64,000 bases of DNA, taken from CAUZIZ01 sp965218775 (GTDB lineage: Bacteria > Acidobacteriota > UBA6911 > RPQK01 > JAJDTT01). This document shows, piece after piece, positions 51,938 through 61,042 of the stretch. The DNA lies in NCBI GenBank assembly GCA_965218775.1, contig CBDCLS010000005.1, positions 1,736,001 through 1,800,000 on the forward strand, written 5' to 3'. The position numbers were made by a program, and so were the translations under genes. The notes under the pieces are model-generated. The model was not told where the DNA came from and did not search any database. It saw nothing but the letters and a program-made list of their open reading frames with translations. Position 1 is the stretch's first letter. Every line of letters begins with the position of its first letter.

Positions 51938-53344
51938 ATGCCCAGCAACCAGAAGCGACCCGATCGTCACGCCCTCATCCTCGCTGCAGGTAAAGGGACC
52001 CGTATCAAGTCGGAGCGGCCAAAGGTGCTGCACCGCGTATGTGGAAAACCGCTCATCCAGCACGTCCTGGAGCGGCTCACAAGCTTGGACATCAGGACGA
52101 CGTTTCTCGTCCTTGGTCACCAGGCAGAAAGGGTCGAGGAGGCAGTCGCCAGCTTCGGTGTCGAGATCGTGCTGCAGCGTGAGCCGCTTGGAACCGGCCA
52201 TGCAATCATGGCGGCAAAATCCCAGCTGCAAGGTCTCTCCGGCAGCCTACTCGTGCTCTACGGTGACATGCCATTGATCCCAAGCCGGGAGCTGGAACAC
52301 CTCTTTCAGATTCGAGAGCAGCAGGACGTCGACCAGGTCCTCTTGACGGCCATCCTGGATAACCCCTTTGGGTATGGCCGTATCCTCAGGGATGAACAAG
52401 GTGATGCAATCGACATCGTAGAGGAACAAGAGGCCACTTCGGAACAAAAGCTGATCAAGGAAGTGAACACGGGCTTGAATTGCTTCAAGATCAAGTCCCT
52501 ACTCGCCAACCTCTCACAGTTGTCGCGAGACAACCGCGCAGCAGAATACTACTTGACCGACATGCTTCGCGTTCTTCGCACCATTGGAAAAAAGGTGGCA
52601 GTTCTGGAGAGCAACTCTCCGGAGGACCTTCTGGGTATCAACACAAGGGAGGAGATGGCGGTGGTGGAAGGAAAGATGAGAAGTGAGATCACTCGCCGCT
52701 GGATGTTGGAGGGTGTCACCATGCTGGACCCATCCTCTGTCTATATCGAACCGACAGTAGTGATCGGGCGGGACACGGTCCTTTACCCTGGAGTCATTCT
52801 GGAAGGCCACACGGTGATTGGCCCAGGCTGCACGATTCGTGGGTTCTCTCACCTGAGCGACGCCACTATCGAGGAAGGTGTGGTCGTCGACCATTGCTCG
52901 GTAGTCAGAAACAGTAAGGTCGGTGCTGGCAGCCACGTGGGTCCCTTCGCCCACCTGAGAGCCAACACGGTTGTGGCCGGATCCTGCCGAATCGGAAATT
53001 TCGTTGAACTCAAGAATACCCGGTTCGGTGACTCCAGCAAAGCAGCTCACCTCTCCTATCTCGGAGACACCGAAGCCGGGAGCGAAGTCAATATCGGGGC
53101 GGGAACGATTACCTGCAACTACGACGGACAACATAAGCATAAAACGGTGATCGAGGACAAGGCTTTCATAGGAAGTGGGACCCAACTGGTGGCTCCGGTC
53201 AGGGTTCAAGAGGGAGCCTACGTGGCCGCCGGGTCCTCGATCACGGAAGATGTACCGCCCCAGAGTCTAGGGATCGCTCGAAGCCGGCAGATCAATAAAC
53301 CAGGTTGGGGAAAAGAGAGGAGAAAACGAAACGACCCAGAGTAA
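51938..53344 (+). CDS. glmU: Bifunctional GlmU (UDP-GlcNAc pyrophosphorylase / GlcN-1-P acetyltransferase)
   Basis: 468 residues, the standard two-domain enzyme. The N-terminal pyrophosphorylase has LILAAGKGTRIKSERPK (residues 14-30) and QREPLGTGHAIM. The C-terminal left-handed beta-helix, from about residue 265, has the hexapeptide repeats and GAGTITCNYDGQHKHKT with residues of the acetyltransferase site. It makes UDP-GlcNAc for peptidoglycan and lipopolysaccharide. It follows a TPR gene by 14 nt. An R1 repeat begins 7 nt past its stop. Confidence 0.96.
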   Translation: MPSNQKRPDRHALILAAGKGTRIKSERPKVLHRVCGKPLIQHVLERLTSLDIRTTFLVLGHQAERVEEAVASFGVEIVLQREPLGTGHAIMAAKSQLQGLSGSLLVLYGDMPLIPSRELEHLFQIREQQDVDQVLLTAILDNPFGYGRILRDEQGDAIDIVEEQEATSEQKLIKEVNTGLNCFKIKSLLANLSQLSRDNRAAEYYLTDMLRVLRTIGKKVAVLESNSPEDLLGINTREEMAVVEGKMRSEITRRWMLEGVTMLDPSSVYIEPTVVIGRDTVLYPGVILEGHTVIGPGCTIRGFSHLSDATIEEGVVVDHCSVVRNSKVGAGSHVGPFAHLRANTVVAGSCRIGNFVELKNTRFGDSSKAAHLSYLGDTEAGSEVNIGAGTITCNYDGQHKHKTVIEDKAFIGSGTQLVAPVRVQEGAYVAAGSSITEDVPPQSLGIARSRQINKPGWGKERRKRNDPE

Positions 53345-53350
53345 AGGTCA

Positions 53351-53524
53351 GGTCGCACGTCGGAACGTCGGAACGTCGCACGTCTCTTAGCCGGCAGCAA
53401 ACAGCTTTGGAACTGACAGCGGCGGAAACCTGAAGGTTCGAAAACCACCACCGGTGAACCACAACCTGGGACGTGCGACGTTCAGACGTTCCGACGTGTG
53501 ACCTTCTTCGGACGTGCGACGTTC
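53351..53524 (+). repeat. R1 foldback repeat at convergent ends
   Basis: GGTCGCACGTCGGAACGTC (53351-53369) and its near-complement (53485-53503, 18 of 19) bound a core with GCCGGCAGCAAACAGC and GGAACTGACAGCGGCGG. A further partial end (GGACGTGCGACGTTC) extends to the carB stop codon, directly adjacent. Thus it fills the entire gap between the convergent glmU and carB genes and may serve as a two-way terminator. Confidence 0.85.
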
Positions 53525-56500
53525 TCACGCTTCGACTTCGATGCCGTGATACTCCTGAAGACTCTTGACCTGGACTTCTTCCCTCTGCAGAGCTCGAATA
53601 GCGCTGATGGCAGCGGCGGCGGCTGAGAGTGTCGTGATACAGGGAGTGCTGTACTGGGTGCAGGAGCGCCGTATCGCCTTTTCGTCAAAGAAGGACTCCC
53701 GGCCCAGGGGGGTGTTGACCACCAGATCGATCTTCTTGCTCTTGATGAGGTCGACGACGTTGGGTCGGCCCTCGTTGACCTTGTAGACACTCTCGACTTC
53801 CAGGCCTGCCTGGGCAAGCACTGACGCCGTTCCGCTGGTGGCCACCAACTGAAACCCGAGTGCCTGAAAGTCCCTGGAGATAGCGCTCACGTAGCGTTTG
53901 TCGCGCTCGTTGACGCTGATAAAAACGACGCCTGCCTTGGGCAGGTCGTTACCCGCGCTGATCTGGGCCTTAGCGTAGGCATATCCGAAACTTTCAGAGG
54001 CTCCCATAACCTCCCCCGTCGATTTCATCTCGGGACCTAGAATCGTATCGACTCCGGGGAACTTGTCAAAGGGAAAAACCGGGGTCTTGACGAAGCAACT
54101 GGTTACTTTCAGATCCTCGTTGAAACCGAGCTCCGAAAGGGTCTTTCCGATCATGAGCCTGGCCCCTATTTTTGCCAGCGGTACCCCTGTAGCTTTGCTC
54201 ACAAAGGGTGTGGTTCGACTGGCCCGAGGGTTGACCTCCAGGACGTAGACACAGTCTTCGACTACGGCAAACTGGACATTCATCAGACCGATGACGTTGA
54301 GAGCCTTGCCCAGCCGACGGGTGTAGTCCCTCATCGTTTCCAGATGCTCTTCCCGGATCAGGATGGGAGGAAGGACCGAGGTGCTGTCGCCCGAGTGGAT
54401 ACCGGCCTCCTCGATGTGCTCCATGATTCCGCCGATGACCACCTGCTCGCCGTCCGCCAGGGCATCGACATCATACTCCTGCGCATCCTCCAGGAATCTA
54501 TCAATCAGCACGGGGTGCTCTGGGGAGACATCGACGGCAGTACTCACGTACTTCTCGAGGGAAGCTTCGTCGTAGATGATCGCCATCGCTCGACCGCCCA
54601 GAACATAGGAGGGTCTTACCAGAATCGGGTAGCCGATCCGGTCGGCAACCTTGCGCGCTTCTTTTACCGACATTGCCGAACCGTTCTCAGGACGCGGGAT
54701 ATCGAGTTCCTTCAGTAACTGTTCGAACTGTTCTCGATCTTCAGCCAGATCGATCGATTTCGGGGACGTTCCGACAATCGAGACTCCGGCTTCAAAAAGC
54801 TTCAGGGCGAGCTTCAAGGGAGTCTGCCCTCCCAGCTGCACAATTACTCCAACCGGGTTCTCCGTTCTCACCACCGCCATCACATTCTCGAACGTCAGCG
54901 GCTCGAAGTAGAGACGGTCCGATGTATCGTAATCGGTCGAGACCGTTTCGGGATTGCAGTTAATCATGATGGCCTCATAGCCCTCTTCCCTGAGAGCGAA
55001 GGCCGCATGGCAGCAGCAGTAGTCAAACTCGATGCCCTGGCCAATTCTGTTGGGACCGCTGCCGAGAATCACAATCTTCTTGCGGTCGGTCGGATCAGAT
55101 TCGTCTTCCTGCTCGTAGCTGGAGTAGAGGTACGGCGTGTAGGATTCGAATTCGGCCGCGCAAGTGTCCACTCTCTTGAAGACTGGAACGACACCTTGTT
55201 CCTCCCGATAGCGAAAGACCTCTTCTTCGCTAAGCTTGCCGGAAGCGACACCTACCTCTGGCTGTAAGAGACCGTCTCCCTTGGCAGTGCCCAGGATCTG
55301 GGAGAGCCAGAGATCGGAGGCGCCCTCCCGCTTTACCCTCAGAAGCTGCCGACGATCGACCTCCGAAAGATCCAGCTTTTCGAGCTCCTTTCCCATGCCA
55401 ACCACGCGTTCGATTTGTTCCAGAAACCAGCGATCGATGGTCGTCAACTTGAAGATCTCTTCGATCGTATAACCCTCGCGGAACGCCAGGATGAGGTAAC
55501 CAAGACGGGATGGATTGGGCCGAACGAGATGCTCCCGAATGCGCTCGGGATCTGTGGCTTCACTGGCAAGGGTCTTGCCTGTTTCCAAGGAACGCAACCC
55601 CTTGAGCAGAGCTTCCCTGAAGGTCCTGCCAATAGCCATTACCTCCCCTACCGACTTCATCTGGGTGCCCAGGATGTCATCTGCTTCCGGAAATTTCTCG
55701 AAGTTCCAGCGGGGAATCTTGACGACCACGTAGTCGAGGGTAGGCTCGAAGGAAGCCGGAGTCTTGAGCGTAATATCGTTGGGGATCTCGTCGAGCGTAT
55801 ATCCAACCGCTAGCTTGGCTGCGATCTTGGCGATGGGAAACCCGGTTGCTTTGGACGCCAGCGCAGAGCTCCGACTGACACGGGGATTCATCTCGATCAC
55901 GGCCATTCGACCGTCATCGGGATTGACCGCGAACTGAATGTTCGACCCTCCAGTCTCTACTCCGACCCGTCGGATAATCTGGATGGCCGCATCCCGCATT
56001 TCCTGGTATTCCTTGTCGGTCAGCGTCTGGGCGGGAGCAACCGTGATGGAGTCACCGGTATGGACTCCCATCGGGTCGAAGTTCTCGATCGAACAGATGA
56101 TCACGACATTGTCGTTGAGGTCTCGCATGACCTCGAGTTCGAACTCCTTCCACCCCAGAATGGATTCTTCTATCAGGATCTCGTGGATTGGAGAGAGTTG
56201 AAGGCCGCGACCCGCAATCTCTTCGAACTCTTCATTGTTGAAAGCGATGCCTCCACCCGTTCCTCCCAGAGTGTAGGAGGGACGGATGACCGCGGGCAGA
56301 CCCACCTGCTCCAGAATCGCCACAGCCTCCTTGAGATCGTTGGCAAACCCGGAAGCCGGGACCTCCAGCCCAATCTCCTCGATCGCTGCCCGAAACCGCC
56401 TGCGGTCCTCGGCGACCCGAATTGCGTTCAGCTTGGCCCCAATCATCTCCACACCACACTCGTGGAGAATCCCGCTCTCGCTGAGCTGAACCGAAACATT

Positions 56501-56788
56501 CAGTCCCGTCTGTCCCCCCACCGTCGGCAGAAGGGCATCCGGCCGCTCCCTCCTGATGATCTCAGACAAGTATTCCAGCGTCAGGGGCTCAACGTAGGTC
56601 CGAGTCGCAAACTCTGGATCGGTCATGATTGTTGCGGGGTTGGAGTTGACGAGTACGACCTGGAATCCATCGCTCAACAGGGCCTTACAGGCCTGAGTCC
56701 CGGAATAGTCAAATTCGCACGCCTGGCCAATCACGATTGGCCCCGATCCGATGATCAGGATCTTCTTCAGGTCATCTCGCCTGGGCAT
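53525..56788 (-). CDS. carB: Carbamoyl-phosphate synthase large subunit CarB
   Basis: 1087 residues, the full-length enzyme. Two homologous halves each with an ATP-grasp domain: the first begins ILIIGSGPIVIGQACEFDYS, the second VILGSGPNRIGQGIEFDYCC. VRPSYVLGGRAM and EVNPRASRTTPFVS are present. The final ~140 residues form the allosteric MGS-type domain. It makes carbamoyl phosphate from glutamine-derived ammonia, bicarbonate and 2 ATP, with CarA, for arginine and pyrimidines. It follows carA by 48 nt. Its stop is immediately next to an R1 element. Confidence 0.97.
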   Translation of the reverse strand: MPRRDDLKKILIIGSGPIVIGQACEFDYSGTQACKALLSDGFQVVLVNSNPATIMTDPEFATRTYVEPLTLEYLSEIIRRERPDALLPTVGGQTGLNVSVQLSESGILHECGVEMIGAKLNAIRVAEDRRRFRAAIEEIGLEVPASGFANDLKEAVAILEQVGLPAVIRPSYTLGGTGGGIAFNNEEFEEIAGRGLQLSPIHEILIEESILGWKEFELEVMRDLNDNVVIICSIENFDPMGVHTGDSITVAPAQTLTDKEYQEMRDAAIQIIRRVGVETGGSNIQFAVNPDDGRMAVIEMNPRVSRSSALASKATGFPIAKIAAKLAVGYTLDEIPNDITLKTPASFEPTLDYVVVKIPRWNFEKFPEADDILGTQMKSVGEVMAIGRTFREALLKGLRSLETGKTLASEATDPERIREHLVRPNPSRLGYLILAFREGYTIEEIFKLTTIDRWFLEQIERVVGMGKELEKLDLSEVDRRQLLRVKREGASDLWLSQILGTAKGDGLLQPEVGVASGKLSEEEVFRYREEQGVVPVFKRVDTCAAEFESYTPYLYSSYEQEDESDPTDRKKIVILGSGPNRIGQGIEFDYCCCHAAFALREEGYEAIMINCNPETVSTDYDTSDRLYFEPLTFENVMAVVRTENPVGVIVQLGGQTPLKLALKLFEAGVSIVGTSPKSIDLAEDREQFEQLLKELDIPRPENGSAMSVKEARKVADRIGYPILVRPSYVLGGRAMAIIYDEASLEKYVSTAVDVSPEHPVLIDRFLEDAQEYDVDALADGEQVVIGGIMEHIEEAGIHSGDSTSVLPPILIREEHLETMRDYTRRLGKALNVIGLMNVQFAVVEDCVYVLEVNPRASRTTPFVSKATGVPLAKIGARLMIGKTLSELGFNEDLKVTSCFVKTPVFPFDKFPGVDTILGPEMKSTGEVMGASESFGYAYAKAQISAGNDLPKAGVVFISVNERDKRYVSAISRDFQALGFQLVATSGTASVLAQAGLEVESVYKVNEGRPNVVDLIKSKKIDLVVNTPLGRESFFDEKAIRRSCTQYSTPCITTLSAAAAAISAIRALQREEVQVKSLQEYHGIEVEA

Positions 56789-56836
56789 GTCCCCACTTCA
56801 GAACCGGACCACGTTTGGGTTCCGGCTCTCCTTCTC

Positions 56837-57952
56837 CTAGACTTCGTCTTGCCTCTGGATCGGCTGGTCCCGATACTCACGCATGACATCCAAGAACTGA
56901 TCGAACAGATAGAGCGAGTCGTGAGGACCAGGGGAAGCCTCTGGGTGGTACTGTACAGAAAACACTGGCAGCGATCGATGCCGGAATCCCTCCAGCGTTT
57001 GATCGTTTAGGTTCATATGAGTGAGCTCGATCTGCCCATCGTCCAGCGACTCCGGATCCACGGCAAAACCGTGGTTATGGGAGGTTATCTCGATCTTTCC
57101 CGAAATCAGGTTCTTGACGGGCTGGTTTCCTCCTCGATGCCCGAACTTCAGCTTATAGGTCTTTCCCCCCAGGGTCAGCCCCAGGAGTTGGTGGCCCAAA
57201 CAAATCCCGAACAGCGGTCGCTTCCCTATTAGCTTCTTCAGGTTTTCGACAATGTAGCCCAGCGGTTCCGGATCTCCCGGCCCATTCGACAGAAAGATGC
57301 CGTCCGGCTCGAGTCCCAGAACGTCTTCGGGCAGGGTCGTCGCCGGAACTACAGTGACATCGCATCCCCGAGCCGCCAGACAGCGGAGAATATTATATTT
57401 GATGCCAAAGTCGTAGGCGACGACCCTGAAGCCAGGACTCTCTACGGGCCAGGTGTAGCGTCGCTCCGTGCTGACCGACCGGACATAATCGCTTCCAGCC
57501 ATGCGCGGGTGCTGCAGGACTCTCTCTCCCAACTGTTCGCGAGTCGACTCGGATGCGGAAATGATGCCCCGCATCGCTCCTCGCTCGCGAATGTGCCTGA
57601 CCAGGGCGCGGGTATCGATTTCTGATATTCCAGCGACGCCGTGTTCCCGCAGATAATCGTCCAGGGTTTTCTCCCCTCTCCAGTTCGAGAAGATAGGGCT
57701 AAACTCCCGAACGACGAAACCCTCGACGAAGGGTCTAGCGGATTCCTGGTCGTCACGGTTGGTCCCGTAATTTCCGATCTCGGGCTGAGTCATCACCACG
57801 ATCTGGCCGGCGTAGGAGGGGTCGGTGAGCACCTCTTGATAGCCGGTCATCGAAGTGTTGAAGACAACCTCCCCCAGAGCCTCCTCTTCGGCTCCGAAGA
57901 CGAGTCCTTCGAAACAGGTACCATCTTCAAGACACAGGGTTGCTTTCCGCAA
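56837..57952 (-). CDS. carA: Carbamoyl-phosphate synthase small subunit CarA
   Basis: 371 residues. N-terminal CPSase small-chain domain (ATLCLEDGTCFEGLVFG, then FNTSMTGYQEVLTDPSY) and a C-terminal class I glutamine amidotransferase with the nucleophile Cys in LFGICLGHQLLGLTLG and the His-Glu pair in VQYHPEASPGPHD. It hydrolyses glutamine and channels ammonia to CarB. It is upstream of carB and downstream of lepB (187-nt gap) on the same strand. Confidence 0.97.
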   Translation of the reverse strand: MRKATLCLEDGTCFEGLVFGAEEEALGEVVFNTSMTGYQEVLTDPSYAGQIVVMTQPEIGNYGTNRDDQESARPFVEGFVVREFSPIFSNWRGEKTLDDYLREHGVAGISEIDTRALVRHIRERGAMRGIISASESTREQLGERVLQHPRMAGSDYVRSVSTERRYTWPVESPGFRVVAYDFGIKYNILRCLAARGCDVTVVPATTLPEDVLGLEPDGIFLSNGPGDPEPLGYIVENLKKLIGKRPLFGICLGHQLLGLTLGGKTYKLKFGHRGGNQPVKNLISGKIEITSHNHGFAVDPESLDDGQIELTHMNLNDQTLEGFRHRSLPVFSVQYHPEASPGPHDSLYLFDQFLDVMREYRDQPIQRQDEV

Positions 57953-58139
57953 GACGATTCTCCCCGCTCAAAAAGACCAATCTTTCTGACTGTTTAGTCT
58001 GCGCACTCCTGGACGCATTCCACTCACTCGGGCGCCTTAAGACACAAGGCACGAGCTAACTCTTAGTGGTCTCGGTCACAAGCCTTGCTCAGGGAAACCT
58101 CCGCGGCACCTGGCCGCAGACGTGCGTGAGGAATGCGGG

Positions 58140-58763
58140 CTAATCAATCGTTCCTAGCTTTGACAGCGGCCAGTAACGAAAGACCGCCTTGCCAAATATC
58201 TGGGCTTCAGGGACGAACCCCCAACTCCGACTGTCATTGCTCGAACTGCGGTGGTCGCCTAGCACAAAGTACTGGCGAAGTGGGACCTCGACGATGCGAT
58301 GAAAGCTATGATCGCGATACTCGGGTCCTACATAGGGCTCACCCAGCCTCTTCCCATCGATATAGACTTCACCCTTTCTGATCTCAACCTTGTCTCCAGG
58401 AAGTCCAATGACCCGTTTGATAAACGATTTACTGACGTCATTAGGATACCAGAAAACAATGACGTCGCCTCGATTGATATCGGCAAAATGGTAGATGAAC
58501 TTACTGACAAAAATGCGCTCCTGGTCGGCGAGGTTGGGCTGCATGCTGGTCCCCTCGACCTTGACCGGCTGGACCACGAAGATCACGATTAGGACTGCCG
58601 CCAAGGCGGCGAAAAAGATGTCTCTGGCCCAGCCCCGTAGATCCTGGATAATGGAGCCCCAATCCCGGGTCGGGCTCCGCTGGGAGCTTTCGGTCGGAGG
58701 ATCCGAGATCACCACCCGTTCCTGTTCTTCTAGGCTGCCCAAGGGTGAATCCTGCCCTAGCAT
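58140..58763 (-). CDS. lepB: Signal peptidase I
   Basis: 207 residues. One N-terminal membrane helix (about residues 46-64) after a 35-residue cytosolic head, then the catalytic domain. The nucleophile Ser73 is in VEGTSMQPNL and the general base Lys116 in SFIKRVIGLPGD; the box GDHRSSSNDSRSWG is present. It removes signal peptides from exported proteins. It follows frr by about 200 nt on the same strand, in a ribosome/translation neighbourhood. Confidence 0.95.
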   Translation of the reverse strand: MLGQDSPLGSLEEQERVVISDPPTESSQRSPTRDWGSIIQDLRGWARDIFFAALAAVLIVIFVVQPVKVEGTSMQPNLADQERIFVSKFIYHFADINRGDVIVFWYPNDVSKSFIKRVIGLPGDKVEIRKGEVYIDGKRLGEPYVGPEYRDHSFHRIVEVPLRQYFVLGDHRSSSNDSRSWGFVPEAQIFGKAVFRYWPLSKLGTID

Positions 58764-58967
58764 CGGTGGGTCCGACTGGGAGTCGCCCCCCCGGCTCCTC
58801 GCCCAGACAGCTTCATTGATACCACAGTTGAGAAAACCATTGGGGAGGGAAAATCTTGCTGTCGTCCGGCTCTCTCCTCGGAACTTGGGGTCTTATTGCT
58901 GATAAATCAAGTCGTTCGCAGCGTCTGTCGGGCTGGGCTTCGCAACGTTGGCAGTTCACAAGGACCT

Positions 58968-59525
58968 TCAGACCTCCAGAATCTCCATCTCCTTCTGCTT
59001 GGCTACGGTCTCGACCTTCTGAGTAAACTGGTTGGTCAGAGTTTGTGTCTCTTCCAGGCTTCGAGCCTCATCGTCTTCCGAAATTTCTTTGTTCTTCAGT
59101 AGCTTTTTCAGCTGTTCGTTCGCATCCCTACGAATATTACGAACCGCAACCTTGTGCTGTTCCGCGATTTTTCCCACATGTTTGGCCAGATCTTTCCGCC
59201 TCTCTTCGGTCAGCGGTGGAATCGGAATCCGAATGACTTGACCGTCATTCGAGGGATTGAGTCCCAGATCCGAGGCTCGAACTGCCCGTTCTAGACTTGC
59301 TATCTGGGACGGATCCCAGGGCTGTACCGTAATTAGAGTCGGGTCGGGAACATGCAGTGTCGCCAGCTGATTCAAGGGCGTGAGCGTCCCGTAATAGTCC
59401 ACTTGTACTTGATCCAGAATGTGTACGGAAGCACGCCCGGTGCGGATGGTGGTCAACTCGCGCATGAGGTCCTCGATTGTCTTGTGCATTCTCTGGCGAG
59501 CATCAGAGATCACTGCTTTGGTCAT
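58968..59525 (-). CDS. frr: Ribosome recycling factor
   Basis: 185 residues, standard length. The conserved RTGRASVHILDQVQVDYYG, TLHVPDPTLITVQPWD, PSNDGQVIRIPIPPLTEERR and KKLLKNKEISEDDE stretches are all visible. With EF-G it splits the post-termination ribosome. It is downstream of pyrH (65-nt gap), the common tsf-pyrH-frr order. Confidence 0.97.
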   Translation of the reverse strand: MTKAVISDARQRMHKTIEDLMRELTTIRTGRASVHILDQVQVDYYGTLTPLNQLATLHVPDPTLITVQPWDPSQIASLERAVRASDLGLNPSNDGQVIRIPIPPLTEERRKDLAKHVGKIAEQHKVAVRNIRRDANEQLKKLLKNKEISEDDEARSLEETQTLTNQFTQKVETVAKQKEMEILEV

Positions 59526-59590
59526 GTCACCTCCATCTGAACTACATCGCTGGCAAGTTCACTCCAACCGGGTAACTCTCCGACTGCCTG

Positions 59591-60349
59591 CTAACGGGTG
59601 ATGATGGACCCGACCTTTTTCCCCAGGACGGCCGCCTTGATATTCCCTTCCTGGCGCAGATTAAACACGATAATCGGGAGGTCGTGATCCATACACAGAG
59701 AAATAGCGGTGGCATCCATTACCTTCAGTCCTTTTTCAAGCACCTGAAAGTAAGTGAGACGGTCGAACAGCTTGGCCTGGTCATTCTGGGATGGATCCGA
59801 GTCATAGACTCCGTCTACCTTGGTCCCCTTGAGGATGACCTCGGCTCTGATTTCCATCGCTCTCAGGGCAGCGGCGGTGTCGGTAGAGAAATAGGGATTT
59901 CCAGTTCCTGCGGCGAAGATTACCACACGTTTTCTCTCGAGGTGCCGTACGGCTCGCCTGCGAATGAAGGGCTCGGCAACCTCAGCCATGTGGATAGCGC
60001 TCAACACCCGTGTGTTGACGCCCTCTTGTTCGAGAGCACTCTGGAGGGCAAGAGCGTTGATGACCGTGGCGAGCATCCCCATGTAGTCGCCCGTCGCCCG
60101 GTCAAAGCCGGCATCGCTGACCGCAACACCCCGAACGATGTTGCCTCCCCCCACAACGATCGCGATCTCCGAACCGAGACGATGGACGTCCTTGATCTCA
60201 CGGGCGATATTCGCCATCGCCGTGGAGTCCACGCCGAATTCGGTGCGTCCTCCCAAGACCTCACCACTGAGCTTGATCAGGATCCTGGCGTAGCTCGGCC
60301 TCTGGAGTTCAACCGGCTCAACCGCAGGAACCTTGTTCTCCCGGGCCAA
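59591..60349 (-). CDS. pyrH: UMP kinase
   Basis: 252 residues from the TTG at 60349, chosen for GGAGGGG 4-5 nt upstream; an alternative TTG at 60370 would add 7 residues. Amino-acid-kinase fold: ILIKLSGEVLGG, IAIVVGGGNIVRG, GDYMGMLATVINALALQ and IIFAAGTGNPYFSTDTAA equivalents are seen. It phosphorylates UMP to UDP. The first ~20 residues before the kinase domain are longer than in most homologues. Located between tsf and frr. Confidence 0.95.
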   Translation of the reverse strand: MARENKVPAVEPVELQRPSYARILIKLSGEVLGGRTEFGVDSTAMANIAREIKDVHRLGSEIAIVVGGGNIVRGVAVSDAGFDRATGDYMGMLATVINALALQSALEQEGVNTRVLSAIHMAEVAEPFIRRRAVRHLERKRVVIFAAGTGNPYFSTDTAAALRAMEIRAEVILKGTKVDGVYDSDPSQNDQAKLFDRLTYFQVLEKGLKVMDATAISLCMDHDLPIIVFNLRQEGNIKAAVLGKKVGSIITR

Positions 60350-60413
60350 GTCCCCTCCTGTTTTGCCCAATCGGATGTGGAACGCCTTTTGCAGTCAGCC
60401 AGAGAAGCGAGAG

Positions 60414-61013
60414 TTACGCTTCCTCTCCAACTTTGAACCGGCAAAAACGGCGAACGGTGATGTTCTCTTTCAGGGTGGCAATCTTTGCTTTGATCAGATC
60501 TTCGATCGAAACCGAAGGGTCTTTTACAAAGGGCTGCTCGTAAAGGCAAATCTCCGAATAGTGCTTCTGGAGTTTGCCTTCGACGATCTTATCGATAACG
60601 TGCTCGGGTCGTCCACTATTGGACGCCTGCTTCCGATAGATTTCCTTTTCCGTGTCAACTTCCTCTTGCCCGACGTCATCGCGATGCACATAAAGAGGGT
60701 TCGATGCAGCGACCTGCATGGCGAGATCTCTGACCAGGCCCTGAAAATCTTCCGTTCGGGCAACAAAGTCAGTCTCGCAATTCACCTCAACCAGGACGCC
60801 CAGTCTTCCCCCCGCATGGATATACTGCCCCACGATACCTTCATGGGTTTCACGGCCCGACTTCTTCTGGGCCGCCGCCAAACCTTTTTCTCGCAGAATC
60901 GAAACGGCTCGGTCAATGGCTCCCTCAGCTTCGGTCAAAGCTCTCTTACAGTCCATCATGCCTGCGCCGGTTTTCTGCCTGAGAGATTTAACCTGATCCG
61001 CAGTAATCGCCAT
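60414..61013 (-). CDS. tsf: Elongation factor Ts, short form
   Basis: 199 residues. MAITADQVKSLRQKTGAG and MMDCKRALTEAEG at the start bind EF-Tu; LVEVNCETDFVARTEDF is diagnostic. It is the guanine-nucleotide exchange factor for EF-Tu. It is much shorter than the E. coli protein (283) and matches the minimal form known from Thermus-like lineages, lacking the second half of the core and the coiled-coil. It is 29 nt downstream of rpsB. Confidence 0.96.
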   Translation of the reverse strand: MAITADQVKSLRQKTGAGMMDCKRALTEAEGAIDRAVSILREKGLAAAQKKSGRETHEGIVGQYIHAGGRLGVLVEVNCETDFVARTEDFQGLVRDLAMQVAASNPLYVHRDDVGQEEVDTEKEIYRKQASNSGRPEHVIDKIVEGKLQKHYSEICLYEQPFVKDPSVSIEDLIKAKIATLKENITVRRFCRFKVGEEA

Positions 61014-61042
61014 GAACCCTCGTTACGCTTGAAGACTCCCGT

